NCBI RefSeq assembly: GCF_030409225.1
Contig: NZ_JAUFPK010000001.1
Location: 286,584-350,583 of the forward strand
Origin: Aquisalimonas lutea
GTDB lineage: Bacteria > Pseudomonadota > Gammaproteobacteria > Nitrococcales > Aquisalimonadaceae
Reading direction: 5' to 3'
DNA: 64,000 bases
The notes below the pieces were generated by a model that had not been told where the DNA came from, did no database searches, and worked only from the letters and a program-made list of their open reading frames with translations. Position numbers and translations under genes: made by a program. This document shows, one piece after another, positions 28,321 through 37,034 of the stretch. Position 1 is the first letter of the stretch. Every line of letters starts with the position of its first letter.

Positions 28321-31314
28321 GTGACCACCGTTTCCAGCGAAACATCCGACTCCCGTCCGCACGCGGCCGACGCATTCGCCGCAGCGCTGCGCGATGCCGG
28401 CTTCAGCGGCGAGATCGCCGCGGACGCCGCGTCGCGCCTGCTCGCCGCCACGGACAACAGCGTCTACCAGGTAACACCGTCGCTGGTGCTGTTTCCGGCG
28501 AACGGCGACGACCTGCAGGTCGCCAGCACGGTAGCGGGGCGTGCCGAGCACCGGGCCGTCAGCCTCGTGCCGCGCGGGGGCGGCACGGGCACCAACGGCC
28601 AGGCCCTGTCCAGCCACGTGGTGGTGGACACAAGTCGTCATACAAATCGCATCCTTCATGTCGACGCAGCGGCAGAACGGGTCCGGGTCGAGCCGGGGGT
28701 GGTCCTGGCCCAGCTCAACGCCGCCCTGGCCGAGCACGACCTGTTCTTCCCGCCGTCCACCTCCACGGCGAGCCGCGCCACCATCGGCGGCATGATCGGC
28801 ACGGACGCCTGCGGCAAGGGATCCCGTGCCTACGGGCGCACCGGCGACTACGTGGAGAGCCTGGAGCTGCTGCTGCCGGACGGCCGGGCGATCACCTGCC
28901 GCCGCTACGCCGCCGAGGAGCTGGCCGGCCCGGACCAGGACCCGGGCGTGGCACTGGCCCGAGAGGTCCATGCCATCCTCGCCGGGCACCGGGAGGCCAT
29001 CCGCGAGCGGTTCCCCGACCTCAACCGCTCGCTGACCGGCTACAACCTGCGCGACGCCCTGGGCGATGACGGCTCCGTGGATCTGGCGCGCCTGGTAACC
29101 GGCGCCGAGGGCACGCTGGGGATGATCCGCTCGGCCACCCTGCGGCTGCGGCGCCGCCCCCACCACAAGGCCGTGGTGGTCATCCGCTACGAGCATTTCG
29201 ACGCGGCGCTGCGCGACGCGCAGTGGTTGCTGGAATCGGCCCCTTCCGCCGTCGAGACCCTGGATGACCGCCTCTATCACCTGGCGCGGCAGGACAGCAG
29301 CTGGCCCCGGGTGGCGGCGGCCATGGCGGCCTCCAGCGACCATGTCGGCGACGTGATCACCAACTTCGTGGAGTTCAGCGATGACACCCGGGACCGGCTG
29401 CAGGCCCGGGTGGACGCGCTGACCCGGCGCCTGCAGGGGCGCGGCAGCAGCTTCCACGTCACCTTCGACGACGCCGAGATGGCGGAGCTGTGGAACATCC
29501 GCTCGCGCAGCGTCGGCATGCTCGGCCGCACGGCGGGCAACCGCAAGCCGGTGCCCTTCATCGAGGACACGGTGGTCCCGCCCGAGCACCTCGCCGATTA
29601 CATCGCCGAGCTGCGGGCACTGCTGGACGACCACGGCGTCGACTACGCCATGTTCGGCCACGTGGACGTGGGCTGCCTGCACGTGCGCCCGGCGCTGGAC
29701 CTGACCGTGCCGGAGGACAAGCGCCTGCTGCGGGTGATCAGCGACCAGGTGGTGGAGCTGCTGCAGCGCTACCACGGGCTGCTGTGGGGCGAGCACGGCA
29801 AGGGCTTCCGCGGCGAGTACACGCGCAGCTTCTTCGGCGACACCCTGTACGCGGCCCTCGGGCAGATCAAGGCGGCCTTCGACCCGGATAACCGCATGAA
29901 TCCGGGCAAGATCGTCGCGCCGGACGCCGCGGCCGCCGCGGTAACGCCGATCGACGGCGTGCCCCTGCGCGGCGATCACGATGCCCGCATTCCCGGGCCG
30001 GTGCGCGGCGCCTGGAGCAAGGCCATCGCCTGCAACGGCAACGGCGTGTGCTTCGACTGGGACGTCGCCAACACACTGTGCCCCAGCTACAAGGCGACCC
30101 GCGACCGCATCCATTCCCCCAAGGGCCGCGCCATGCTGCTGCGCGAGTGGCTGCAGAGCCCGGGCGGCGATACCACCGATGGCGCCCGCCGGCCCGGTCT
30201 CCGGCGGCGCCGGCGCACCGGCGACGACGACATCGCCCACGCCGTGCACGACGCCATGGCGGGGTGCCTGGGGTGCAAGGCCTGCGCGACCCAGTGCCCG
30301 GTCCACGTGGACATCCCGGAGATGCGCGCGCGCTTCCTGGACGCCTACCATCGCCGCTACCGACGCCCCCTGCGCGACTATCTTCTGGCCGGGACGGAGC
30401 AGATGGCCCCCTGGATGGCCCGGGCCGGCGGCGCCACCCGGTGGCTGCTGGGAACGCGCCCGGCCCGGGCGGGCGGCGCGGCGCTGGGCATCGTCGACGC
30501 CCCGGTACCGGCCCGCCCGGCCGGGCTCCGTGCCGCCCGCGGGGCCGGCTACGAGGCCGCCCGCACCTGGGCCGCCGCGCGCGACTCCATCGAGCGCGCC
30601 AGCCTGCCGGTGGCCGTTCTCCCGGACGCGTTCACGGCCTTTTTCGAGTCGCGAACGCTGCCGGCCGTCTGCGGCCTGATCCGGGCCCTGGGCTACACAC
30701 CCATCGTCCTGCCCTACCAGGCCTCCGGCAAGGCCCTGCACGCCCATGGCTTTCTCGACCGTTTCCGGCGCACCGCCGCCGGCCTTCTCGGCGAGCTGGA
30801 GGGGATAAGCGAGACCGGCGCTCCCGTACTGGCCATCGAGCCGAGCATCGGGCTGTTCCTGCGGGACGAGGCGCGGGCGGCCACCCCCGGCCGCAGCCGC
30901 GCCGCCGTGCACCTGCTGGCGGAGTGGCTCGCCGAGCGCGCGTGCCCCGAACCGCAGCCGGCCCGGGCGGGCTCCGCGGGTGAGCCGTACCGGCTGCTGC
31001 TCCACTGCACGGAGAAGACGGCCACGCCTGCCGCCTCCCAGTGGCAGCAGGCGTTCCGGCACGCGGGGCTGGCCCTGGAGACGGTGGCCAGCGGCTGCTG
31101 CGGCATGGCCGGGGCCTACGGCCACCAGAGCGAGCACCAGGCCACCTCGCGGACCCTGTACCGCCAGAGCTGGGCCCCGACGGTGACGAGCACCCGCGCG
31201 GAGCGCCTCCTGGCCACGGGGTACTCCTGCCGCAGCCAGAGCGAGCGGCTGGGCGGGGTGCGGCCGCGGCATCCCGCGGAGGTCCTGGCGGCGGCGCACG
31301 CGCGCGCGGGATGA
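28321..31314 (+). CDS. YdiJ-type FAD/Fe-S 2-hydroxyacid dehydrogenase
   Basis: A 997-residue multidomain cytoplasmic oxidoreductase. It has an N-terminal FAD-binding type 4 domain (VPRGGGTGTNGQ, PPSTSTASRATIGGMIGTDACG), then a FAD-oxidase C-terminal domain with GHVDVGCLHVRP and LLWGEHGKGFRGEY. A Cys-rich link follows (Cys571, 577, 587), then a ferredoxin-like CLGCKACATQCP cluster site (Cys649, 652, 655, 659). A C-terminal CCG-type region carries SGCCGMAGAYGH. E. coli YdiJ of this architecture is a D-2-hydroxyglutarate dehydrogenase. The start is GTG at 28321. It heads a run with a TRAP transporter and FadR-type regulator, suggesting oxidation of an imported 2-hydroxyacid; the exact substrate is unknown. 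Confidence 0.88.
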   Translation: MTTVSSETSDSRPHAADAFAAALRDAGFSGEIAADAASRLLAATDNSVYQVTPSLVLFPANGDDLQVASTVAGRAEHRAVSLVPRGGGTGTNGQALSSHVVVDTSRHTNRILHVDAAAERVRVEPGVVLAQLNAALAEHDLFFPPSTSTASRATIGGMIGTDACGKGSRAYGRTGDYVESLELLLPDGRAITCRRYAAEELAGPDQDPGVALAREVHAILAGHREAIRERFPDLNRSLTGYNLRDALGDDGSVDLARLVTGAEGTLGMIRSATLRLRRRPHHKAVVVIRYEHFDAALRDAQWLLESAPSAVETLDDRLYHLARQDSSWPRVAAAMAASSDHVGDVITNFVEFSDDTRDRLQARVDALTRRLQGRGSSFHVTFDDAEMAELWNIRSRSVGMLGRTAGNRKPVPFIEDTVVPPEHLADYIAELRALLDDHGVDYAMFGHVDVGCLHVRPALDLTVPEDKRLLRVISDQVVELLQRYHGLLWGEHGKGFRGEYTRSFFGDTLYAALGQIKAAFDPDNRMNPGKIVAPDAAAAAVTPIDGVPLRGDHDARIPGPVRGAWSKAIACNGNGVCFDWDVANTLCPSYKATRDRIHSPKGRAMLLREWLQSPGGDTTDGARRPGLRRRRRTGDDDIAHAVHDAMAGCLGCKACATQCPVHVDIPEMRARFLDAYHRRYRRPLRDYLLAGTEQMAPWMARAGGATRWLLGTRPARAGGAALGIVDAPVPARPAGLRAARGAGYEAARTWAAARDSIERASLPVAVLPDAFTAFFESRTLPAVCGLIRALGYTPIVLPYQASGKALHAHGFLDRFRRTAAGLLGELEGISETGAPVLAIEPSIGLFLRDEARAATPGRSRAAVHLLAEWLAERACPEPQPARAGSAGEPYRLLLHCTEKTATPAASQWQQAFRHAGLALETVASGCCGMAGAYGHQSEHQATSRTLYRQSWAPTVTSTRAERLLATGYSCRSQSERLGGVRPRHPAEVLAAAHARAG

Positions 31315-31392
31315 CACGAGCAACCTGCGCCCGCCAGGGACGACGGGCGTCCACGCAACGCAGAGTCGACACAACAGCAGAGGAGAAGACCC

Positions 31393-32382
31393 ATGCGATT
31401 CCATCACCAACTCCTGATCGGGGCGACCACGGCCGCACTGCTCGCGACCTCCGTCGCCGGCGCCCAGACCACCCTGCGCCTGGGCTGGACCACGTCGGAC
31501 AGCGAGACCGATCCCTACGCCATCGCCGCCCGTTACTTCGCCGAGGAACTCGAGAACGAGGCCCCGGGGGAGTTCGACGTACGCTTCTTCCCCAGCAACG
31601 AGCTGGGCGACGAGTCGGAGATGCTCCAGGGCATGCAGCTCGGCACCCTGGACGCGGGCGTGATCACCGGCACCCAGATCGCCACGGTGTCGTCGGCCTT
31701 CCAGCTCAACGACCTGCCGTTCCTGTACGCGAGCAACGAGCAGGCCCAGCGCGTGCTCGACGGCGAGGTCGGGCAGACCATGCTGGCGAGCCTGGAGTCC
31801 GAGGGCATCGTCGGCCTGGGATTTGCCGAGGCCGGCTTCCGGCATACCATCAACAACGAGCGGCCGATCCACACGCCCGAGGACATGGAGGGCCTGCGGC
31901 TGCGGGTCCAGCCCAGTGACCTGTTCATCGACAGCTTCCGCGCCATCGGCGCCAACCCGGTGCCCATGGCCTGGAGCGATGTCTTCACGGCCGTCCAGCA
32001 GGGCACCGTGGAGGGCCTGGAGATCCCGCTGGCGGTCATCCACGCCAACAACTACCCGGACGTGACGGAGTACCTGTCGCTTACCGCGCACAGCTACAAC
32101 GCCCTGGGGCTGCTGGTGTCGAAGCAGACGTTCGACCAGCTCAGCGAGGCCAACCAGGAAGCCATGCGCGCCGCCGCGCGTACGGCCATCGAGCGTCAGC
32201 GGGAGCAAGTCGCGGCCAACAACGACGAGATCGCCCGGAGCATCGAGGAGGCCGGCATGGAGATCAACGAGATCGACAACGTCGAGGCATTCCGCAGCCG
32301 GGTGGAAGGCGTCTACGAGGAATACCGCGAGGCCATCGGCAGCGATCTGCTGGACATGGCCCTGGAGCAGGTCTCCGAATAG
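31393..32382 (+). CDS. dctP: TRAP transporter periplasmic binding protein (DctP family)
   Basis: A 329-residue exported protein. The signal peptide is 1-24 (ATSVAGA/QTTLR). The DctP-fold motifs are FFPSNELGDESEMLQGMQLGTLDAG, DLPFLYAS, and MEGLRLRVQPSDLFIDSFRA with IGANPVPMAWSDVFTAVQQG. The segment VEGLEIPLAVIHANNYPDV holds the ligand-binding region. An invariant Arg (in LRLRVQP) normally grips the substrate carboxylate. Its position after a 2-hydroxyacid dehydrogenase gene suggests an organic-acid ligand. The gene is followed by a strong hairpin, as is common after highly expressed binding-protein genes. Confidence 0.93.
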   Translation: MRFHHQLLIGATTAALLATSVAGAQTTLRLGWTTSDSETDPYAIAARYFAEELENEAPGEFDVRFFPSNELGDESEMLQGMQLGTLDAGVITGTQIATVSSAFQLNDLPFLYASNEQAQRVLDGEVGQTMLASLESEGIVGLGFAEAGFRHTINNERPIHTPEDMEGLRLRVQPSDLFIDSFRAIGANPVPMAWSDVFTAVQQGTVEGLEIPLAVIHANNYPDVTEYLSLTAHSYNALGLLVSKQTFDQLSEANQEAMRAAARTAIERQREQVAANNDEIARSIEEAGMEINEIDNVEAFRSRVEGVYEEYREAIGSDLLDMALEQVSE

Positions 32383-32392
32383 CGGCACACGC

Positions 32393-32432
32393 GGCGCGAC
32401 GGCCCGCAGCGCGGCCGTCGCGCCCGCCTTTT
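32393..32432 (+). terminator. Intra-operon attenuator between dctP and dctQ
   Basis: A 12-bp perfect GC-rich stem, ggcgcgacggcc (32393-32404) with its complement (32413-32424), has an 8-nt loop. Four Ts follow at 32429-32432. It starts 11 bp after the dctP stop and likely sets a higher dose of binding protein than membrane subunits. Confidence 0.6.
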
Positions 32433-32458
32433 CCTGACAGGCACCGGGGGGCTCCGTC

Positions 32459-32971
32459 ATGCAATGGCTCCACCACACCCTGGATTCGGTCAGTCGCTGG
32501 CTGGCGCGCGTCACGGCGGTGATCGCGTGCATCACGGCCCTGGCGCTGGTGAGCTCCATGCTGGTCGGCATCTTCTTCCGCTACGTGGTCCAGGCGTCCC
32601 TGTCCTGGCCCGAGGAAGTCAGCCTGCTGCTGTTCACCTGGACCGTCTTCCTGGCCGCCAGCCTGGGCGTGCGGGAGGACTTCCACGTGCGCGTCACGCT
32701 CCTGCGCGACGCGCTCCCCCACCGGATCTCCGCGTGGCTGGAACGGCTCCTGCTGCTCAGTGTGGCCGGTTTCGGACTGGCCATGCTCTGGTACGGCTGG
32801 GCATTCGCCGAGTTCACGGCCGGCCAGGTCTCGGCCGCCGTACGCTACCCCCTCTGGATCCGTAACGCCGCCGTGCCCGTATCCGGCGCGCTGATCCTGG
32901 TGCACTGCGCCGCGCGGCTCAGCGACACGACGTCCTGCGGCGGCCGCCCGGCCATTGGAGCGACGCCATGA
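32459..32971 (+). CDS. dctQ: TRAP transporter small permease (DctQ family)
   Basis: A 170-residue four-helix membrane protein. It has the DctQ signature SLSWPEEVSLLLFTWTVFLAAS followed by GVREDFHVRV. The C-terminus is Gly/Thr rich and overlaps the dctM start by ATGA at 32968-32971, indicating translational coupling. It forms the small membrane subunit that supports DctM in sodium-driven import. Confidence 0.9.
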   Translation: MQWLHHTLDSVSRWLARVTAVIACITALALVSSMLVGIFFRYVVQASLSWPEEVSLLLFTWTVFLAASLGVREDFHVRVTLLRDALPHRISAWLERLLLLSVAGFGLAMLWYGWAFAEFTAGQVSAAVRYPLWIRNAAVPVSGALILVHCAARLSDTTSCGGRPAIGATP

Positions 32972-34248
32972 GCACGGTCGCCATCGTCATGCTCGTGGGC
33001 CTGCTCGTGCTGCTGGCACTGGGCATGCCCATCGCGTTCACCCTCGGGATCCTGGCGCTCACCGGGCTGTGGATTACCGACACCAACCCCCTGATTCTCA
33101 GCCAGCGGCTCGTCGCCGGCACCACCGTCAACAGCCTGCTGGCCATCCCGGGCTTCATCCTGGCCGGGGACCTCATGAGCGCCGGCGGCCTGTCGAAGCG
33201 GCTGGTACGGGTCGCCTCCGCTGTGGTCGGGCACTTCTCCGGCGGGCTGAGCATGGCCACCGTGGGTGCGGGCACGTTCTTCGGCGCGATCTCCGGCTCG
33301 GCGCCGGCCACCACGGCGGCCATCGGCTCCGTCATGACCCGGGAGCTGGAGCAGCGCGGCTACGGCCGCGGCTATTCCGCCGCCCTCGCCACCGCCGTCG
33401 GCCCCCTGGGCCAGATGATCCCGCCCTCGATTCCCATGGTGATCTGGGGCGTGCTGTCCGAGGAATCCATCGCCAAGCTGTTCCTCGCCGGCGTCATCCC
33501 CGGGCTCATCGCCGCGGGCGGCTTCCTGGTCATCAGCTACATCTACGCGCGGGTCAACAACGTGCCGCGGGCCGCGCGCTCCAGCCCGGCGGAGATCTAC
33601 GCGGCGGTACGCCAGGGAGTCTGGGCCCTGCTGGCACCGGTGGTCATCCTCGGCGGCATCTACGGGGGCGTGTTCACGCCCACCGAGGCGTCCATGGTCG
33701 GCGCCCTGTACAGCTTCATCGTCGGCGTATTCATCTACCGCGAGCTGAAGTGGCGTGCGCTGCCGGGCATCCTGCTGGGCTCGCTGCGCACCAGTGCCAC
33801 CATCATGTTCATCATCGCCGCGGCCTACGCCTTCGCCTGGGTCATCGCCAACGAGCAGATCCCGGCCCAGCTCGCCGAGCAGCTGCTGTCGCTGACGGAC
33901 AACCCGCTGTTGCTGCTGCTCATGCTCAATCTCATGCTGCTGCTCCTCGGGGCCGTCATGGACAACATCTCGGCCATGGTCATACTGAGCAGCGTGCTCA
34001 TCGCCATCGGCGCCCAGATCGGCCTGGAGCCCATCCAGCTCGGCGCCATGGTGGTCATCAATTTCGCCGTGGGCATGGTGACGCCGCCGGTGGGCTACTC
34101 GATCTTCATCGGTGCATCCATCAGCGGCCTGCGCATCGAGACCGTCGCCCGGCACCTGTGGCCCTTCCTGCTGGTGCTGCTCGGCGTCATCGCCCTGGTG
34201 GCCTACGTGCCCTGGATCACGCTGTGGCTGCCGGGCCTGCTGGACTGA
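32968..34248 (+). CDS. dctM: TRAP transporter large permease (DctM family)
   Basis: A 426-residue protein of about 12 helices. DctM features are LGMPIAFTLGILAL, ATVGAGTFFGAISGSAPATTAAIGSVM, GPLGQMIPPSIPMVIWGVL and AVMDNISAMVILSSVL with the late GMVTPPVGYSIFIGASISG. It performs Na+-coupled transport of the ligand delivered by DctP. It overlaps dctQ by 4 bp, and the regulator gene follows after 13 bp. Confidence 0.93.
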   Translation: MSTVAIVMLVGLLVLLALGMPIAFTLGILALTGLWITDTNPLILSQRLVAGTTVNSLLAIPGFILAGDLMSAGGLSKRLVRVASAVVGHFSGGLSMATVGAGTFFGAISGSAPATTAAIGSVMTRELEQRGYGRGYSAALATAVGPLGQMIPPSIPMVIWGVLSEESIAKLFLAGVIPGLIAAGGFLVISYIYARVNNVPRAARSSPAEIYAAVRQGVWALLAPVVILGGIYGGVFTPTEASMVGALYSFIVGVFIYRELKWRALPGILLGSLRTSATIMFIIAAAYAFAWVIANEQIPAQLAEQLLSLTDNPLLLLLMLNLMLLLLGAVMDNISAMVILSSVLIAIGAQIGLEPIQLGAMVVINFAVGMVTPPVGYSIFIGASISGLRIETVARHLWPFLLVLLGVIALVAYVPWITLWLPGLLD

Positions 34249-34261
34249 CGGGAGACGCTGC

Positions 34262-34999
34262 ATGAAAACGCAGGGACTGGGCAAGCGGCTCCCCGCGGAG
34301 CTGGCGAGCGTGCTGGAACGGGACATCCGCGCCGGGCACCATCAGCCCGGAGAGCAGCTACCCACCGAGAGCGCCCTGGCCGCACGCTTCGCCGTCAGCC
34401 GCGCGGCCGTACGCGAGGCCATTGCCCAGCTGCGCAGCGCCGGGCTCGTCTACACCCGCCAGGGCGCCGGCACCTACGTCTCGCAGAACCCGTCGCGCGG
34501 CTCGGTGTTCTCCCTGCCGTCCGGCCGCTTCGACGCCGTCGAGCTGTGCTACATCTTCGAGATCCGCACCGAGGTGGAAGCGGGCGCGGCGGCGCTGGCC
34601 GCCCGCTACCGCACGGACACCGATCTCGCCGCCATGCGGGACGCCCTGCAGCGGCTGGATCATGCCGTCACGCGGGGCCAGCCGGCGGCGGAGCATGACA
34701 TCCGCTTCCATCAGGCCGTCGCCGCGGCCTCGGGGAACGACTTCTTCACCGAGCTGCTGGACTTCCTCGCCGAGCGCATCGTGGAATCCATCGTTATCGC
34801 CCGGTCCAACACCGCGCAGACCGGCGGCCTGGAGCACAACGTCCAGCTGGAGCACCGCTCCGTCTTCGAGGCCATCGAGGACGCCAACCCGGAAGCCGCA
34901 CGGGCCGCCATGCACGTGCACCTGTCCAACGCCCGCAAGCGCCTCGGGCTCCGTCGCCGGACCGCCGGCACCGAGGCACCGGAGAGCCGCCATGAATGA
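34262..34999 (+). CDS. FadR-subfamily GntR transcriptional regulator
   Basis: A 245-residue regulator. Its winged helix (about 8-75) contains HQPGEQLPTESALAARFAVSRAAVREAI and GLVYTRQGAGTYVS. An FCD ligand-binding domain (about 90-230) follows with YIFEIRTEVEAGAAALAA, HDIRFHQAVAAASGN and EHRSVFEAIEDANPEAARAAM. The Asp/His set that binds a metal and organic acids in FCD domains is visible (D..FH, H in EHRSV, H in HVHLSNA). It lies in the transporter operon, and a matching palindrome overlaps the first promoter, so it probably represses the operon in the absence of its substrate. Confidence 0.9.
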   Translation: MKTQGLGKRLPAELASVLERDIRAGHHQPGEQLPTESALAARFAVSRAAVREAIAQLRSAGLVYTRQGAGTYVSQNPSRGSVFSLPSGRFDAVELCYIFEIRTEVEAGAAALAARYRTDTDLAAMRDALQRLDHAVTRGQPAAEHDIRFHQAVAAASGNDFFTELLDFLAERIVESIVIARSNTAQTGGLEHNVQLEHRSVFEAIEDANPEAARAAMHVHLSNARKRLGLRRRTAGTEAPESRHE

Positions 35000-35885
35000 C
35001 CGCATCCCCGTCACCCCGGCGCCGCACGCCCGGCCGTCGCAACCGGCCGAGCCGCTGCCTTCCGGCGCCTGCGATAGCCACGCCCACGTCTTCGGCCCCA
35101 CGGGACGGTCGCCGCTGGTGCCCAACCGCGAGTACTCGCCCGCTCCGGCCTCGCTGGCCGACTACCAGGCGCTGCTGGCGCATCTCGGCTTCGACCGGGC
35201 CGTGCTGGTCCAGCCCAGCGTCTACGGCACGGACAACAGCCACATGCTGGACTGCCTGGAACGCAAGGACGCGACCGGCACCGGCGCGTTCCGGGGCATC
35301 GCAGTGGTAGACGACACGGTCACCGATACGGCCCTGGAGGCGATGGACGCCGTCGGCGTGCGCGGCATCCGGGTCAACGTGGTCTTCGGCGGCGGCGTGG
35401 ACTTCGACGTGCTCGCCGACCTCGGCGCGCGCATCGCCCCCTTCGGCTGGCACGTGCAGTGCTTCGTGGACCTCTCGCGCCTGCCGGACTTTGCCGACCG
35501 CGCAGCGAGGCTGCCCGTGCCCGTGGTGGTGGACCACATGGGTCATTTCCCGGTCCGCCACGGCCCGGACCTGCCCGCGTTCCGGGATCTGGTCTCCCTG
35601 GTCCGGGAAGGCCGCGCCTGGGTGAAGCTCACCGGGCCCAACCGCATCAGCGGCGCCGAGCATCCCCCGTTCGACGACGTGCGCAGGCTGGTGGATCCGC
35701 TGGTGGAGGCGAACCCGGAGCAGCTGCTGTTCGGCACGGACTGGCCCCACGTCAAGCTGCCCACGCCCGTGCCCGACGACGGGGCTCTGATCGATGCGTT
35801 CTTCCGGTGGGTGCCGGATGCGGCGATCCGGCAGAAGATCCTGGTGGACAACCCCGGACGGCTGTACGGCTTCGGCGCGGGCTAA
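34992..35885 (+). CDS. LigI-like amidohydrolase (COG3618 type)
   Basis: A 297-residue TIM-barrel hydrolase of the amidohydrolase-2 family. It has the metal-motif start GACDSHAHVFGP, VLVQPSVYGTDNSHML, VVDHMGHFPVRHG, AWVKLTGPNRIS and the C-terminal catalytic Asp in LLFGTDWPHVKLP. This is the pattern of 2-pyrone-4,6-dicarboxylate lactonase and sugar-acid lactonase relatives. Its ATG overlaps the end of the regulator gene by 8 bp. In this operon it may open a lactone of the hydroxyacid taken up by the TRAP system; the substrate cannot be read from the sequence. Confidence 0.88.
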   Translation: MNDRIPVTPAPHARPSQPAEPLPSGACDSHAHVFGPTGRSPLVPNREYSPAPASLADYQALLAHLGFDRAVLVQPSVYGTDNSHMLDCLERKDATGTGAFRGIAVVDDTVTDTALEAMDAVGVRGIRVNVVFGGGVDFDVLADLGARIAPFGWHVQCFVDLSRLPDFADRAARLPVPVVVDHMGHFPVRHGPDLPAFRDLVSLVREGRAWVKLTGPNRISGAEHPPFDDVRRLVDPLVEANPEQLLFGTDWPHVKLPTPVPDDGALIDAFFRWVPDAAIRQKILVDNPGRLYGFGAG

Positions 35886-35989
35886 TGCCCGAAAGGGGCT
35901 CGCACCCCGTGCAGCGGAAGAGTAGATTGGCGGCAGAACGGCCGCCGGCGCGGCGATCGTGACGTCTCGACCGACCCCGGGAGGTGCCC

Positions 35990-36511
35990 ATGAAAGCGAG
36001 TCCGTCCCGCCCGATTGCCGCCGGAACCCGGATCGGGCACGTCCATCTCAAGGTCGCCGACCTGGAGCGTGCGCTGGGCTTCTACTGCGGCGTGCTCGGG
36101 TTCCAGCTGATGCAGCGCTTCGGTTCCCAGGCCGCATTCATCGCCGCCGACGGCTACCATCATCACATCGGCCTGAACACCTGGGAGAGCGAGGGCGGCG
36201 CGCCGCCACCGCCCGGCACGACCGGTCTGTTCCACCTGGCCATCCTCTACCCCACGCGCGCCGACCTGGCCGACGCGCTGCTGCGCGTCACCGAAGCGGG
36301 GATCGCCCTGGACGGGGCCGCCGACCACGGGGTGAGCGAGGCGCTGTACCTGCGCGACCCGGACCACAACGGCGTGGAGCTCTACCGCGACCGCCCAGAG
36401 GACCAGTGGCCCCGGACGGCGGACGGGCAGCTGGCCATGTTCACGCATCCCCTGGATACGCAGGCCCTGCTGGACGAGGCCCGGGCGGCGCACGGAAAGC
36501 CGGAGCCGTGA
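35990..36511 (+). CDS. VOC-family (glyoxalase/extradiol dioxygenase-like) protein
   Basis: A 173-residue protein with the paired beta-alpha-beta-beta-beta modules of the vicinal-oxygen-chelate fold. Module 1 is GHVHLKVADLERALGFYCGVLGF and HHHIGLNTWES. Module 2 is LFHLAILYPTRADLADAL and LYLRDPDHNGVELYRDRP. Metal ligands are His in GHVHL, His in LFHLA and Glu in GVELY. It is nearest CatE-type proteins. The ATG at 35990 has gggagg 5 bp upstream; a GTG at 35984 overlaps the ribosome site and is unlikely. It follows the amidohydrolase after 104 bp and may share the pathway. Confidence 0.85.
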   Translation: MKASPSRPIAAGTRIGHVHLKVADLERALGFYCGVLGFQLMQRFGSQAAFIAADGYHHHIGLNTWESEGGAPPPPGTTGLFHLAILYPTRADLADALLRVTEAGIALDGAADHGVSEALYLRDPDHNGVELYRDRPEDQWPRTADGQLAMFTHPLDTQALLDEARAAHGKPEP

Positions 36512-36515
36512 CGCG

Positions 36516-36764
36516 TCAGCCCGGCTCCGGCGTACAGTGCATGGCGCTGCGGTCCGTTAGCGCCATCATCACGTCCAGCTCACGGGTCCCGCCCAGGGCC
36601 GGCACCTTGGCGACCATCTCGCGCGCCGCCCGCTCGCGCACTTCCTGCGGCGAGGTAGACTCCGCCATGTCCACCGTCACGGTATCCGGGAAATCAGCGG
36701 CGGAGACAAGCTCCCGGATCCGCGCAACCGTCTCCGGCGTCAGTTCACATCGCCATACAGCCAT
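36516..36764 (-). CDS. Small hypothetical protein
   Basis: An 82-residue cytoplasmic protein without membrane segments: MAVWRCELTPETVARIRELV, a middle Glu/Arg-rich helix and the tail ALGGTRELDVMMALTDRSAM. I recognise no family. A good aggagg ribosome site lies 6 bp before the ATG. The gene converges on the VOC gene with a 4-bp gap. Codon pattern looks like its neighbours, so I think it is real. Confidence 0.55.
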   Translation of the reverse strand: MAVWRCELTPETVARIRELVSAADFPDTVTVDMAESTSPQEVRERAAREMVAKVPALGGTRELDVMMALTDRSAMHCTPEPG

Positions 36765-37034
36765 GGTTCCTCCTGCCGATCTGAGTCCTCGTCAACGGAA
36801 GCGTACGGGAGGCGCCGCGATGATGGCGGCTCCGCTCTCCCACGGAAGCTACGTTCACCACCGGCCGGTGGTTCCAGGGGCAGGCGGCGCCCAACGGCAG
36901 CCCTTTGCATCGCTGTCACGCAGAACGTGCGAGAATGCCGGCGGGCGGGTCGGTCGGCGTTGCTCCGGATGCGGATCGGGCACGAGCAGGCGTCGCCCGG
37001 GCCCGGCACCCCTGCGCCCCGGAGAGACCGCCCC

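Noticed and set aside
28288..32571. Very long leftward open frame (1427 residues) opposite the ydiJ-dctP genes
   Set aside because: It is an antisense shadow of high-GC coding DNA; it has low-complexity Val/Gly/Arg/His-rich sequence and no family motifs, while the plus strand has clear enzymes.
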